DNA from: CAWHOW01 sp963831005
Lineage (GTDB): Bacteria; Bacteroidota; Bacteroidia; Bacteroidales; CG2-30-32-10
Assembly (NCBI GenBank): GCA_963831005.1
Contig: CAWHOW010000017.1
Coordinates: 124,001 to 188,000 of the forward strand
DNA: 64,000 bases
Reading direction: 5' to 3'
A program made the translations under genes and the position numbers. The notes beneath the pieces are model-generated. The model was not told the origin of the DNA, ran no database searches, and worked only from the letters and a program-made list of their open reading frames with translations. This document shows positions 1 to 8,961 of the stretch, one piece after another (position 1 is the first letter of the stretch; each line of letters starts with the position of its first letter).

Positions 1-2252
1 GAAACAAAATCGAATCCTGATGTTGAAGAGATCTGGTTTCCTCCATCATATAATATGCTTCCAGATATTAAATTTCCTATATAAATAGACGCATTCATAG
101 TCGTTGCGGCTGTAAGAGTAACCCCACTATTATTATTTATTTTCAGGTTATTAAACTGGCCAACATTGGTCTGTTGTGGGAGAGTACCATTAAAGTTCAC
201 TGTTCCCGAACCGTGTTTAAACGATCCGGAACCATATTTCATGAAGTTCCCGCCAATATTCAATGTACAAGTTGTCGGCTTTAAAGTTCCACTTAAAATT
301 GAGAGGTTTCCGGTAATATTATGAGTAAGTGGTGTACTATTATAACATAGATCTAATTCATATCCATTAACAATAAGTGTTCCTGCATTTAAAACTCCTG
401 AAAATGTAGCTATGCCACTTGGTTTTGTAATATAAACTGTTCCTGTAGTGGTCAACGCTCCAATACTTTGTGTTGCTGCAATTCCTGATAGATTAATTGA
501 AGATGCATTCCCGATAAATGTTCCATTATTAATAAAACTGCCTAAAAGTGTTAAAGAATCATTACTTGCAGAAGTATTGAAATTAGCTCCGGGATTAATT
601 GTAAATGTAGAATCAATAGTTGCATTGCCGCTTAGAGTAACTCCTGATGTATTGTTTATTGTGAGATAATAATAAGTAATTCCTCCAGCTGTTTGAGGCG
701 ATGTTCCAGCATAATTAACTGCTCCTGTTCCGCAATTAAATGTTCCGCCATTATTGACCCAGTTGCCATAAACATTTAAGCTGTAGGCACCGCCAATAGT
801 TAAACTAGCGCCGCTTTCAATCGTAATATTTTGGCATAACCCGCCTAATGAACCTATATTAGGTTGATTGCCGCCTGCCGGAATATCAACATTGGTTGTT
901 GACGTGGGCACATTGCCTCCACACCAGTTAGACCCTGTGTTCCAATCAGTGCTCGTTGTTCCTTGCCATGTTCCTGGAGTACAACCGGAACTTACAGTCA
1001 GATAACCTGAAGTAGCAGCGAAATAAATATTGTTTTGATTTGTTGCAATGGAAGAAGTGCTTCCCCATGTTCCGGAAAGCTGTTCAACGCCGGCAAATTC
1101 AAGCTCACCAACAGATACATTCGAATTTGTTACACTTGCAATTGCAGTTCCGCTAATGTTTAAAATGCCTATTGCCAGTGTACCGCTGGCTGCAGTTCCA
1201 ATTACTGCTGTTCCACTACCTGAGAGGGTAAGATTACCGTATGGTAATGGCGTTATTAACTGTCCGCTCCCGTAATAAATCACAGTACTTGTAGAATTTA
1301 TGGAAGTGTTTGTAAATGCAGGTAAGTTGGCAGTACCACCAATTTCCAAAGTACTTCCGCTACCTAGATTCAAATCGTTGGAAGCGCCTGACAATGAAAG
1401 CTGATTACTTGAAAGGTCAAGCGTACCTTGCGTAACACTAAGTCCTATAGTAGCACTACCGGTAATCGTTATTGCCGCAGAGTCAGTTGCAATTCCGCTG
1501 ATCTTATTAACTATAATATTTTTAAAAGTGCAGGTAGTACCGCTCATTATTGTTTGAGCACCTGTTCCATTAAGAGTAAGTTGAAGGATACTAGGAGAAA
1601 ACATAGTTCCCGAAAAAGAATAATTTCCACCAAGATTCAAGGGCGAATACGAGCCTGCAACATTAAATCTGCCGCAACCAGCAACCGAAGAAGATATATT
1701 TCCCGTAATATTAACTACAGAAGTATTGTCAGTCCAAGTTATAGCTGCTGTTCCAGGGTTAGATGAAGTGCTATTGACAAAATTAAAATTCCCATTACAG
1801 TTAACAGTACCTCCTGATGAAACCAATAATATGCTTTTATAACTACCACTTATATTAGATCCATTAATGGTAATGCTTCCGGCATTTAATGTTCCGCTTA
1901 CTGTGATTTGTTTAGTGACCGCAGAGGTCGTCTGTGCAAGCATTGTAAGAGCGCCTTTTACTGTTAATGCATACCCACTGTTAATAGTAAAAGTTGTAGC
2001 GGTTGATGAAAGAAAAGTAATCGCCCAGCACGAATCAGTAAGCGAATTAACAGAAATAGAAAAACCGGATGGAATAACAACACTATCTTTCGAAGATGGT
2101 ACTACACCACCAGTCCATGTTGAGTTACTCTCCCAAGTTCCAGATGCCTGAGCAGTAATGGTCGAAGCATTAGTGCTGCTAATTACTGAAAAGAGTATAA
2201 CTAAAGAAGCCATGCCCACCTTTAAGCTCACAAATTTTAAAATTGTTTTCAT
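1..2252 (-). CDS. Large secreted T9SS-type surface protein with repeated G8-like/beta-strand segments (partial, C-terminus outside window)
   Basis: The reading frame opens at an ATG (2252-2250, minus strand) and stays open to base 1, giving at least 750 residues. A signal peptide is visible in the first ~30 residues (Lys-containing start, then a hydrophobic stretch). The mature part begins with a segment of the type W-E-S-N-S-T-W-T-G-G-V-V-P-S, and a second copy (T-D-W-N-T-G-S-N-W-C-G-G-N-V-P) lies near 960-880. Both are typical of Bacteroidota surface proteins with G8-like modules. The rest is Gly/Ser/Thr/Asn-rich short strands, as in a beta-helix. An adhesin-like exported protein is inferred. 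Its C-terminal sorting domain would lie outside the window and cannot be checked. Confidence 0.75.
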   Translation of the reverse strand, partial: MKTILKFVSLKVGMASLVILFSVISSTNASTITAQASGTWESNSTWTGGVVPSSKDSVVIPSGFSISVNSLTDSCWAITFLSSTATTFTINSGYALTVKGALTMLAQTTSAVTKQITVSGTLNAGSITINGSNISGSYKSILLVSSGGTVNCNGNFNFVNSTSSNPGTAAITWTDNTSVVNITGNISSSVAGCGRFNVAGSYSPLNLGGNYSFSGTMFSPSILQLTLNGTGAQTIMSGTTCTFKNIIVNKISGIATDSAAITITGSATIGLSVTQGTLDLSSNQLSLSGASNDLNLGSGSTLEIGGTANLPAFTNTSINSTSTVIYYGSGQLITPLPYGNLTLSGSGTAVIGTAASGTLAIGILNISGTAIASVTNSNVSVGELEFAGVEQLSGTWGSTSSIATNQNNIYFAATSGYLTVSSGCTPGTWQGTTSTDWNTGSNWCGGNVPTSTTNVDIPAGGNQPNIGSLGGLCQNITIESGASLTIGGAYSLNVYGNWVNNGGTFNCGTGAVNYAGTSPQTAGGITYYYLTINNTSGVTLSGNATIDSTFTINPGANFNTSASNDSLTLLGSFINNGTFIGNASSINLSGIAATQSIGALTTTGTVYITKPSGIATFSGVLNAGTLIVNGYELDLCYNSTPLTHNITGNLSILSGTLKPTTCTLNIGGNFMKYGSGSFKHGSGTVNFNGTLPQQTNVGQFNNLKINNNSGVTLTAATTMNASIYIGNLISGSILYDGGNQISSTSGFDFV

Positions 2253-2429
2253 AATTCTTTTCTATTATGTCGTTAAGTTTTCTATTTTAATTTTTTCTTA
2301 ATTATTGACAGTTATGCATTTTAATACATATCGCAAAAATATATAATAATTTCAATTTCCTAAACAAATAATAAATTGTTTTTGCTGTGGTATATGCATT
2401 ATCCAAATAACCAAATCAAAATATATTTA

Positions 2430-2461
2430 TTTGCTCATATTCGGGAAGAAGTTTAATTTTG
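2430..2461 (+). promoter_or_regulatory. Putative Bacteroidota-type promoter for the ModE-like gene
   Basis: TTTG (2430-2433), 20 nt, then TAATTTTG (2454-2461) fits the -33/-7 consensus of the Bacteroidota primary sigma factor. It lies about 55 nt upstream of the next start codon. The call rests on pattern match only. Confidence 0.5.
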
Positions 2462-2515
2462 CTTTAATTATAATTAGTTTTTATTGTCTATTTATTAAAA
2501 CAAGGATCAATATAA

Positions 2516-2884
2516 ATGAAACAAAATCTTCCCAAGCTCGATGCTCATTATAAACTGTGGCTTTCATTGAAAAATGGCGAAGGTATTCTTGGGGATGGTA
2601 AATGGCGCTTATTGAATGCTATTGATGAGTTCGGTTCAATAGCACAAGCTGCTGTTAAGCTTGGAATAAGTTATCGTAAAGCATGGGGTGATCTGAAAAA
2701 AGTGGAAGAACTACTTGGAATAATGGTAATAGAAAGATCAAGGGGAGGAATATCAGGTGGTAGTTCTGTACTCACTGAACAAGGCATCAACCTTATTAAA
2801 GCCTGGGCGAAATTCCACAAGGATGTTGACCATTCATTCAAAAAATCATTTGATAGTTTTATAAAAGATTTATCCTCCATCTGA
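2516..2884 (+). CDS. ModE-like molybdate-responsive winged-helix regulator (DNA-binding domain only)
   Basis: The protein has 122 residues. The segment from about residue 26 (G-D-G-K-W-R-L-L) through the helix A-A-V-K-L-G-I-S-Y-R-K-A-W to the wing with G-G-I-S-G-G-S matches the LysR-like N-terminal domain of ModE regulators. There is no C-terminal TOBE/molbindin domain, so it could not bind molybdate the way E. coli ModE does. Short stand-alone forms are known in many genomes. It heads a run of co-oriented genes to 8274, and molybdenum cofactor genes lie 10 kb away, which supports a role in molybdenum or tungsten control. The ATG start follows a plausible promoter. Confidence 0.75.
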   Translation: MKQNLPKLDAHYKLWLSLKNGEGILGDGKWRLLNAIDEFGSIAQAAVKLGISYRKAWGDLKKVEELLGIMVIERSRGGISGGSSVLTEQGINLIKAWAKFHKDVDHSFKKSFDSFIKDLSSI

Positions 2885-3615
2885 TGAAAATACTTATAGG
2901 CGTTGATGATACAGACAACTTGGAAAGCCGCGGGACAGGTTTCTATTCGCGTGAAATGGGCCGTTTGCTTACCGAGAAGGGATTAGGAAAGCTTATAAAC
3001 GTTAGCCGGCATCAGTTGTTGTTCGACAGGAGAATTCCCTACACTTCGCATAATAGCTCGGCCTGCCTTGAGGTTGAAGGAGAAAACTCTATTGGATTAA
3101 GAAATTTTTGCGCTACCTATCTTTTACATGAAAGTGCTGAAGGTTCTGATGCTGGGCTTTGTATTGCACCTTTTGAAGATATTTCGGAAGAAATTATGCA
3201 ATGGGGACAGCGGGCTAAGAAAGAGATAATCACACAGGAAGAAGCAAGGGAAATTGCATTGAAAAACAATGTTTTTCTTGAAGGCTATACAGGAACTAAA
3301 GGCGGTATTATAGGTTCGCTGGCTGCAGTCGGATTGCGTAAAAGAGGCAATGACGGACGTTTTCTTCTGGTAAAAGGGATGCGCGAACTTAAAGGTGATT
3401 TCACAATTTCAGATATACTTGAAAAGACAGGAGTTCAGGAAGTACTGAGCATTGAGAACAAAAAGCTTCCAGCCAATACTATGGTTTATCTGGCTGAATG
3501 GTGGCGCCCTGTGTTGAAGAACAATAAAATTGTTATTTTTGTTGAACCCAAAAAAGATAATGAACATGGATGGCAAATTGTCTCAAAAGACTATATCAAA
3601 AGCATTTCCAGCTAA
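2884..3615 (+). CDS. TiaS-like protein (tRNA-Ile2 agmatinylcytidine synthetase N-terminal-like domain)
   Basis: The protein has 243 residues. The N-terminal motif G-V-D-D-T-D-N-L-E-S-R-G-T-G (residues 6-19) and a later G-Y-T-G-T-K-G-G-I-I-G-S-L-A-A segment are shared with the catalytic domains of archaeal TiaS (DUF1743). It is shorter than TiaS and lacks the C-terminal OB-fold and zinc ribbon, so tRNA modification is not implied. Its start overlaps the stop of the ModE-like gene by one base (ATGA-type junction), so the two are probably co-translated. The true substrate is unknown. An ATP-dependent small-molecule role linked to the cluster is inferred. Confidence 0.6.
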   Translation: MKILIGVDDTDNLESRGTGFYSREMGRLLTEKGLGKLINVSRHQLLFDRRIPYTSHNSSACLEVEGENSIGLRNFCATYLLHESAEGSDAGLCIAPFEDISEEIMQWGQRAKKEIITQEEAREIALKNNVFLEGYTGTKGGIIGSLAAVGLRKRGNDGRFLLVKGMRELKGDFTISDILEKTGVQEVLSIENKKLPANTMVYLAEWWRPVLKNNKIVIFVEPKKDNEHGWQIVSKDYIKSISS

Positions 3616-4123
3616 GATAGTAGTTGATATTGCTGAATTTATTTTACTGGCAGGGATAGGTGCCGCAGGAGTTTTGATACATTCTTATTTAAGAATGCCT
3701 CTAAAATTGCCCGGTCATCATGGCATTATATATATGGCATTGCTTCTTTCAGGTAGACTTATCTCATCAAAGAAATTTGCATCGAGCTATTCAAGTATCG
3801 GAGCAGCTATGATGTTATTGATTCCGCTTGGTTTCAAAGATCCATTCATTCCTGTAATTTACTTATTTCCCGGCTTTATTGTTGATGTGTTTTATAATAA
3901 GATTGCTGCAGTTTCTTCTAAAATGTTATTACTTGCTATTGTCTGTGGCCTTGCATATATGACCATTCCTGTTACCCGCATGGTTATAGAACTTTTTACC
4001 GGCTTTCCTTACGGCTCAATTGCTTTGGGTTTCTTCTACGCACTTGTAATGCATTTCACTTTCGGCTTTGCCGGTGGTCTTATACCTTCCGGAGTGCGCT
4101 TCTTCACCAGGAAAAATAAGTAA
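3560..4123 (+). CDS. Polytopic inner-membrane protein, possible ECF S-component-like
   Basis: About 188 residues with five or six hydrophobic segments (for example I-L-L-A-G-I-G-A-A-G-V-L near the N-terminus and M-L-L-L-A-I-V-C-G-L in the middle). Two ATGs, 3560 and 3566, lie inside the end of the preceding gene. I chose 3560. An upstream ATG at 3530 would overlap further and adds charged residues of no evident value. The size and alternating helices resemble substrate-binding S-components of ECF transporters, but no diagnostic motif is visible, so transport of a vitamin or metal is only a guess from its neighbours. Confidence 0.6.
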   Translation: MNMDGKLSQKTISKAFPAKIVVDIAEFILLAGIGAAGVLIHSYLRMPLKLPGHHGIIYMALLLSGRLISSKKFASSYSSIGAAMMLLIPLGFKDPFIPVIYLFPGFIVDVFYNKIAAVSSKMLLLAIVCGLAYMTIPVTRMVIELFTGFPYGSIALGFFYALVMHFTFGFAGGLIPSGVRFFTRKNK

Positions 4124-4155
4124 GAAATAAAAGCAACGTCCAATTATTTATTCCT

Positions 4156-5085
4156 ATGAATTCGATATGTACTGTATTGCATAACCTTCTTTTAAAAAGC
4201 TGCATTTTAATTACGCTGCTTATTGTAATTGCAATCGGTATTTCTTCCTGTAAAAAAACAGATAGTAAGGGCAACAGACCCACTCTTCAATTCAGAACAG
4301 ACAGCGGCTATGTTTACAAAGACGATACAGTGCTAATCGGAAAGACTTTTAAAGTTGGAATCATTGCTAAAAAAGGAAATGTCAATCTCACCAACTTTAT
4401 CATAGAGGTCAGCAATAATGGTATAATAGAAAGATACCTGGATACTGGTCTAAATGCTGCAAGCCTTGCAGTGAACGAAACTATCATCAAAGGGATTTCA
4501 TCCAAAGATACGTGGACATTCATAGCACGTGATAAAGACGGGAGTTCTGCTTCTATATCTTTCAATATTTACGCCAGTCCAAATTCTACCTTTGGACCTA
4601 TCAAAACAATACCATCAATTATCTTGGGAGCACAGAACAATACGAGCATTGGCGGTTTTCTGGACATAAAGAATGATGCGGTTTATAATCTTCAACAGGC
4701 ATACGGCGTGCAGGACTCAATTGAAATACTGTATTATTATGATGCCCTCACAGGGAATACAAACACACTTGCTTCGCCCAATGCAACCATTGATGCATCT
4801 GTGTTTCCCGGTACTTATGGTCTGGCAAACTGGACGGTGAAAAATGAAGTACGTTACCTTCAAACTAATTTTACAGATGCTGATTTTGTAAAATTCAATA
4901 ACGACAGTCTGTTGATTGCAACCTACGATGATCCTCTGGCTAAGCGTAAAGCAAAAAACCTTGTGGCAGGCAATATCTATGTATTTAAAACAGGGGATGG
5001 AAAACTGGGAATGTTTGAAGTGTTGAATGTAACAGGAACAGATGCAGGTACTGTTGAAATAAAAGTTAAAATGCAGGCTTATTAA
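4156..5085 (+). CDS. Lipoprotein of unknown function, next to a TonB receptor
   Basis: The protein has 309 residues. A hydrophobic segment (residues ~12-30) ends in I-S-S-C-K-K, a lipobox, so lipidation at the Cys and anchoring in the outer membrane are expected. The mature part has Ig-like strand patterns (the segment before D-T-W-T-F-I-A-R-D-K-D-G) and no known catalytic motif. It is followed after 3 nt by a TonB-dependent receptor gene. The pairing resembles surface lipoprotein/receptor pairs such as HmuY/HmuR-type or SusD-like capture partners, although it is not a SusD homolog by eye. Confidence 0.7.
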   Translation: MNSICTVLHNLLLKSCILITLLIVIAIGISSCKKTDSKGNRPTLQFRTDSGYVYKDDTVLIGKTFKVGIIAKKGNVNLTNFIIEVSNNGIIERYLDTGLNAASLAVNETIIKGISSKDTWTFIARDKDGSSASISFNIYASPNSTFGPIKTIPSIILGAQNNTSIGGFLDIKNDAVYNLQQAYGVQDSIEILYYYDALTGNTNTLASPNATIDASVFPGTYGLANWTVKNEVRYLQTNFTDADFVKFNNDSLLIATYDDPLAKRKAKNLVAGNIYVFKTGDGKLGMFEVLNVTGTDAGTVEIKVKMQAY

Positions 5086-5088
5086 GGA

Positions 5089-7389
5089 ATGAATAAAAAC
5101 ATTAAAACATATCTACTGTTTCTTTTAATTAACTTTTTAGGTGTTGGTGCATATTCGCAGGTCACTATCAAAGGTAATGTTGCCGATGAAAGCAATGGAA
5201 ATGTTCTCCCAGGTGCTTCTGTCATTATTCATGATCTTAACCTTACCACCACAACTGATAAAAATGGGAATTATACTTTTTCTAATATCCAAGCAGGCAC
5301 TTATATTATTAATGTTTCTTTCGTAGGATACAGGGATATTTCACAATATGTCATCATTGCACAAGGGGTGTATAAACAGAATTTTTTATTGTATCCAAAG
5401 TCAGTTGAGATGGACTCGGTAATAGTTACAGCAACACTTACAGATAAGAATATAAATGATATTCCTGCCAGCGTGGGTGTTGTTACTCATGAGCAATTGC
5501 AAAGTCTGCCATGCATTTCAGTTGATGAATACTTAAGCTCGATTGCGGGTATCAATGATGCCCGGCCGTATGGAATATTCAACCAATCAGGTAATGTTAC
5601 CATGCGCGGACTTAACCGTAACGTTTATACATTGCTGCTGATAGATGGCATTCCTGCAAGTGTTGTGGATGGAGGTGCCACCAACTGGAACAGGATAGAC
5701 CCTGATAATATTGAAAGAATAGAAGTTATCAAAGGTCCCAACTCTTCGCTTTATGGCAGCAATGCAATGGATGGCGTAATCAATATCATCACCAAGCATC
5801 CTGCAAAACCTTTTACTGGTGATGTTAGCGCATTTTACGGAACATATAATACTTACGGGGGCAACATCAACTTAAGTGGTAGTACTATTAAAAATGATAA
5901 AGGCTTTTACTGGCTTGCGGATGGATTTATCCGTCGCAGCGATGGCTATGTACTTCAACCCGATTCCACTGCCGACAGTACAAGCGCAAAAACTTATCTA
6001 AAAGATAATGATGCCTCCTTGCGTGCAGGTTACTCTTTTAATAAGAACAACAATCTTGAGTTGCAGGCAGATCTGTCAAATGAAACTTTGGGCGTTGGCA
6101 AGAAGATCTATGAAAGCGATGGAAGCTATGATAATACTCTTTATCAGTTCTGGCAGGCACACTACCACGGTCTTGTGGGAAAGCTAAGGATTTCTGCTTC
6201 GGCTTTTTATAAAATTGAATATGATTACAGCCAGCGCGAAAGCATTAAACAAAGCGGAGCTTATACATTATTCAATAACCACACTACATCCTCTGACGAA
6301 GGTATATGGTGCAATGCATCGCTTCCAATTAAAGCAAACCAGCTAATTACTTTTGGCTTCGACAGCAAACTGGGTAAAACCACTTATGCCGATATTTACC
6401 GCACATCCACTGACACTGTCAATTATAAGGGAAACCTAAATTATTACGGTTTATTCGTGCAGGATGATATAGATATTTTTAAAGATAGATTGAAAGCAAT
6501 AGCCGGATTGCGTTACGACCTGGTGAATTTTTATAATGCTAATTTCTATATTGCCGACCCTTCCGGATTCACATCATACATGTTGCCATATCTTCAGCCA
6601 TTAAGTAAAAAAACATGGGATGCGCTTAGCCCTAAAGCAGGACTTTTGTATAAAATCACAGGCAACACCTCTGCTTATATAAATGTTTCCCGTGGTTTCC
6701 GTTCTGCTACATTGAACGACCTATGCCAGACTGGTGATGTGAACAAAGGTTTCAAAATAGCCAATCCCAATCTGCAACCTGAATATTTGAACAATATTGA
6801 AACAGGCGCAATGATACAGCTTAAGAAGTTAGATATAGAACCTACGCTGTTTTATTCCATTGGGCAGGATTTTCAATACTTCCTTGGAACGGGAGATTCT
6901 TTGTACACAACCAAAACAAAGGAAGAAGCTGTGATTGAAAGAGAGAATATTAAAAAAGTGGAAATATATGGGGCCGAGCTTTCTGTAAATTACACGGTAA
7001 ATAATCACATTTCTTTATTCGCCACTTACGCTTATAACCATTCACAGATAAAGAAAGTTGATACCAGTATAATTAATTCGGCAGAACTAACCGGTAAAAT
7101 TCTGACCAATGTACCGATGCACAATACCTATTCTGGCGTGGAGTATAAATCGAAATTGTTCGCTCTTAGCCTTACTTACAGATATACTTCTTCCAACTGG
7201 TATGATGATGAAAACACTGTAAAAATTGCTGGTTATTCACTTTTCGATGCAAAAATATCCAAAACATTCTATAATAAATTACGCCTCTCGGTAACTGTGC
7301 AAAACATTTTGAACACTATGTACCTTGACAACAAAGGTCAGCGTCCGCCGGGAAGGTTTATTATAGCAGAACTCCGATATAATTTTTAA
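5089..7389 (+). CDS. TonB-dependent outer-membrane receptor with N-terminal carboxypeptidase-regulatory-like domain
   Basis: The protein has 766 residues. It has a signal peptide (to about residue 23, ending A-Y-S-Q), then a CarboxypepD_reg-like domain (~25-105; G-A-S-V, N-Y-T-F, V-G-Y motifs), and a plug with V-T-M-R-G-L and the box I-E-R-I-E-V-I-K-G-P-N-S-S-L-Y-G. A 22-strand barrel follows, ending in R-Y-N-F with a terminal aromatic residue. This is standard for energised uptake of a large or scarce nutrient across the outer membrane. The substrate cannot be read from sequence. The upstream ModE-like regulator makes a metal or metal-cofactor substrate plausible but unproven. Confidence 0.92.
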   Translation: MNKNIKTYLLFLLINFLGVGAYSQVTIKGNVADESNGNVLPGASVIIHDLNLTTTTDKNGNYTFSNIQAGTYIINVSFVGYRDISQYVIIAQGVYKQNFLLYPKSVEMDSVIVTATLTDKNINDIPASVGVVTHEQLQSLPCISVDEYLSSIAGINDARPYGIFNQSGNVTMRGLNRNVYTLLLIDGIPASVVDGGATNWNRIDPDNIERIEVIKGPNSSLYGSNAMDGVINIITKHPAKPFTGDVSAFYGTYNTYGGNINLSGSTIKNDKGFYWLADGFIRRSDGYVLQPDSTADSTSAKTYLKDNDASLRAGYSFNKNNNLELQADLSNETLGVGKKIYESDGSYDNTLYQFWQAHYHGLVGKLRISASAFYKIEYDYSQRESIKQSGAYTLFNNHTTSSDEGIWCNASLPIKANQLITFGFDSKLGKTTYADIYRTSTDTVNYKGNLNYYGLFVQDDIDIFKDRLKAIAGLRYDLVNFYNANFYIADPSGFTSYMLPYLQPLSKKTWDALSPKAGLLYKITGNTSAYINVSRGFRSATLNDLCQTGDVNKGFKIANPNLQPEYLNNIETGAMIQLKKLDIEPTLFYSIGQDFQYFLGTGDSLYTTKTKEEAVIERENIKKVEIYGAELSVNYTVNNHISLFATYAYNHSQIKKVDTSIINSAELTGKILTNVPMHNTYSGVEYKSKLFALSLTYRYTSSNWYDDENTVKIAGYSLFDAKISKTFYNKLRLSVTVQNILNTMYLDNKGQRPPGRFIIAELRYNF

Positions 7390-7437
7390 TTATTTATACA
7401 TCAAACATCAATTATTAACCCGATTAAAATAAACATT

Positions 7438-8274
7438 ATGAAAAAGATCATTACTATTTTAGCGTTGTTGCTTATAACTTCAACTTATATTAAAGCGCAG
7501 GATACTATAGTAGGCTGGACTTTCCTCACTGGAACCAGTACTGATTTAAATCCCGATAAAGGAAACAGCCTGAATACGTCAATGACTATCACCACGCAGG
7601 GAGGTACCAGCGCCATTGCTTATAAAAATGGGCTTACTACTTATGCTGCACAAACCACAGGATGGGATGGTGGCGAAAATGTGAAATGCTGGCAGATAGA
7701 GATCAACACTACAGGATATTCGGCGTTAAAGTTGAATTCAGTGCAACAATCTGGTGGCACTTATCCCGGTCCACGCGATTATAAAGTGCAATACGAAATA
7801 GGCACATCAGGCACATGGACGGATATACCCGGCACAACCATAGTAACCGCAAATAACTGGACAAGCAGTGCGCTAAGTAATATTGATATTCCAGCGGCAT
7901 GTAATAACCAGCCATCTGTTAATATCCGCTGGATCATGACCAGCGATACTTCAAGCGCTCCTCCCGCTTTGGTAGCCTCAACGGGCAATACAAAAATCGA
8001 TAATATCATTATTACCGGCACAAGTAGTGCGTCAGTCATTACTGAAATATTGCCCGAAACATTTTCATTTTATCCAAACCCCGCAAAAGACGCTATCTAT
8101 ATTAATGCATCCCTGAAATCGGAATACGAAATTTTTTCTGTTGATGGCAAATTGCTTAAAGAAGGATGGGTTAATGCCCGGCGAAAAGATGTTTCAGATC
8201 TGAGCAAGGGTGTTTACCTTTTTGAAATTAAAAACGAAAAAGGAATACTTGTTAAAAAACTCCTGATTCAATAA
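7438..8274 (+). CDS. Secreted protein with T9SS type A C-terminal sorting domain
   Basis: The protein has 278 residues, with a signal peptide ending near Y-I-K-A-Q-D. The middle is a jelly-roll-like, Trp/Gly-rich domain. The last ~75 residues are a type A sorting domain: F-Y-P-N-P-A-K-D, then G-K-L-L, D-V-S-D-L-S-K-G-V-Y-L and K-K-L-L-I-Q. The product is therefore exported through the PorSS/T9SS and attached to or released from the surface. It follows the TonB receptor by 48 nt in the same direction and may act as a surface capture partner. The ligand is unknown. Confidence 0.85.
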   Translation: MKKIITILALLLITSTYIKAQDTIVGWTFLTGTSTDLNPDKGNSLNTSMTITTQGGTSAIAYKNGLTTYAAQTTGWDGGENVKCWQIEINTTGYSALKLNSVQQSGGTYPGPRDYKVQYEIGTSGTWTDIPGTTIVTANNWTSSALSNIDIPAACNNQPSVNIRWIMTSDTSSAPPALVASTGNTKIDNIIITGTSSASVITEILPETFSFYPNPAKDAIYINASLKSEYEIFSVDGKLLKEGWVNARRKDVSDLSKGVYLFEIKNEKGILVKKLLIQ

Positions 8275-8363
8275 GCAGAGGTCAGGTTCCATTTTGACCT
8301 TGAAATAGTAAAATTTTTCTTCTTTTCACACTATAATTCATTTTTTCAAACGTTGTATTGTCA

Positions 8364-8381
8364 GTACGGCTTTAGCCGTAT
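8364..8381. repeat. Short palindrome (TACGGC/GCCGTA) of dispersed-repeat type
   Basis: TACGGC, a TTTA loop, then GCCGTA. This is one of several small palindromes in the gaps of this window. The rest of 8275-8498 shows no gene or other clear signal. Confidence 0.4.
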
Positions 8382-8498
8382 TAAGTTCATTTTATAAATA
8401 ACGTATTGATTTTTAACCAAATGTAAAAACAAAACCATTTTTGCCTATGTAACCCAGACACCCCCTTCGACGAAAATTTCAAAATAAATTGATGCAAA

Positions 8499-8861
8499 AT
8501 GCACAAATTTGAACACAATCGAAAACTGCTAAAACACTTATATTTACTGCATGGGCAGCTGAATGGAATTGAAAAAATAATGCTCAATGACCGCAGCCAC
8601 GAAGATGTCACTATCCAATTATCTTCCGTCGAATGTTCCTATTATACTTTTTTTTCTAAAGATTTTTTTAAGGCTTTACAAAAAGATGTTGCAGCACATC
8701 TTACTCAACTTTTAGATAAATACTCCGACTGCTTAAGATTGCCTAAAACTCTTGATACCATTCACGAAAACTTAGGTTCATATACTCTTTTCCCGTTACC
8801 TCTCATTCTGAAATTGCTATGCGAAATTGACCAGTTTGGCGAGAAATATAAGCCCGAATAA
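8499..8861 (+). CDS. CsoR/RcnR-like (DUF156-type) helical protein lacking the usual metal ligands
   Basis: The protein has 120 residues. Residues ~20-60 follow the CsoR pattern: G-Q-L-N-G-I-E-K-I-M, D-R-S-H-E-D-V, then Q-L-S-S-V-E. In copper- or nickel-sensing members the position after D-R-Y is Cys and a later His-Cys pair completes the site. Here the first position is not Cys and the His-Cys pair is not obvious, so metal sensing is doubtful. The C-terminal 45 residues (with P-L-P-L-I-L-K-L-L) are extra. It stands alone, just ahead of paralog A and its C-tract promoter. It could be unrelated and merely helical. Confidence 0.4.
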   Translation: MHKFEHNRKLLKHLYLLHGQLNGIEKIMLNDRSHEDVTIQLSSVECSYYTFFSKDFFKALQKDVAAHLTQLLDKYSDCLRLPKTLDTIHENLGSYTLFPLPLILKLLCEIDQFGEKYKPE

Positions 8862-8882
8862 AAAAATATTTTCACCTTCCTC

Positions 8883-8915
8883 TTGACAGACCCCCCCCCT
8901 CCGATGCGAACTTTG
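8883..8915 (+). promoter_or_regulatory. Putative promoter with a C9 homopolymer between the -33 and -7 boxes
   Basis: TTG (8883-8885), then ACAGA, nine C residues (8891-8899), CCGATGC-type bases, and GAACTTTG (8908-8915), 47 nt before the start of paralog A. The corresponding promoter of paralog B has TAACTTTG. The spacing of about 22 nt would change with the C-tract length, so slipped-strand phase variation is possible. Confidence 0.45.
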
Positions 8916-8961
8916 TATCGAAATTAATACAATTATTTATTAACCTAAAAAATCAAATATT

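Noticed and set aside
8883..8899. C9 tract as an assembly artefact
   Set aside because: It could be, but the promoter boxes on both sides make a biological role at least plausible. Kept as a finding with that caveat.
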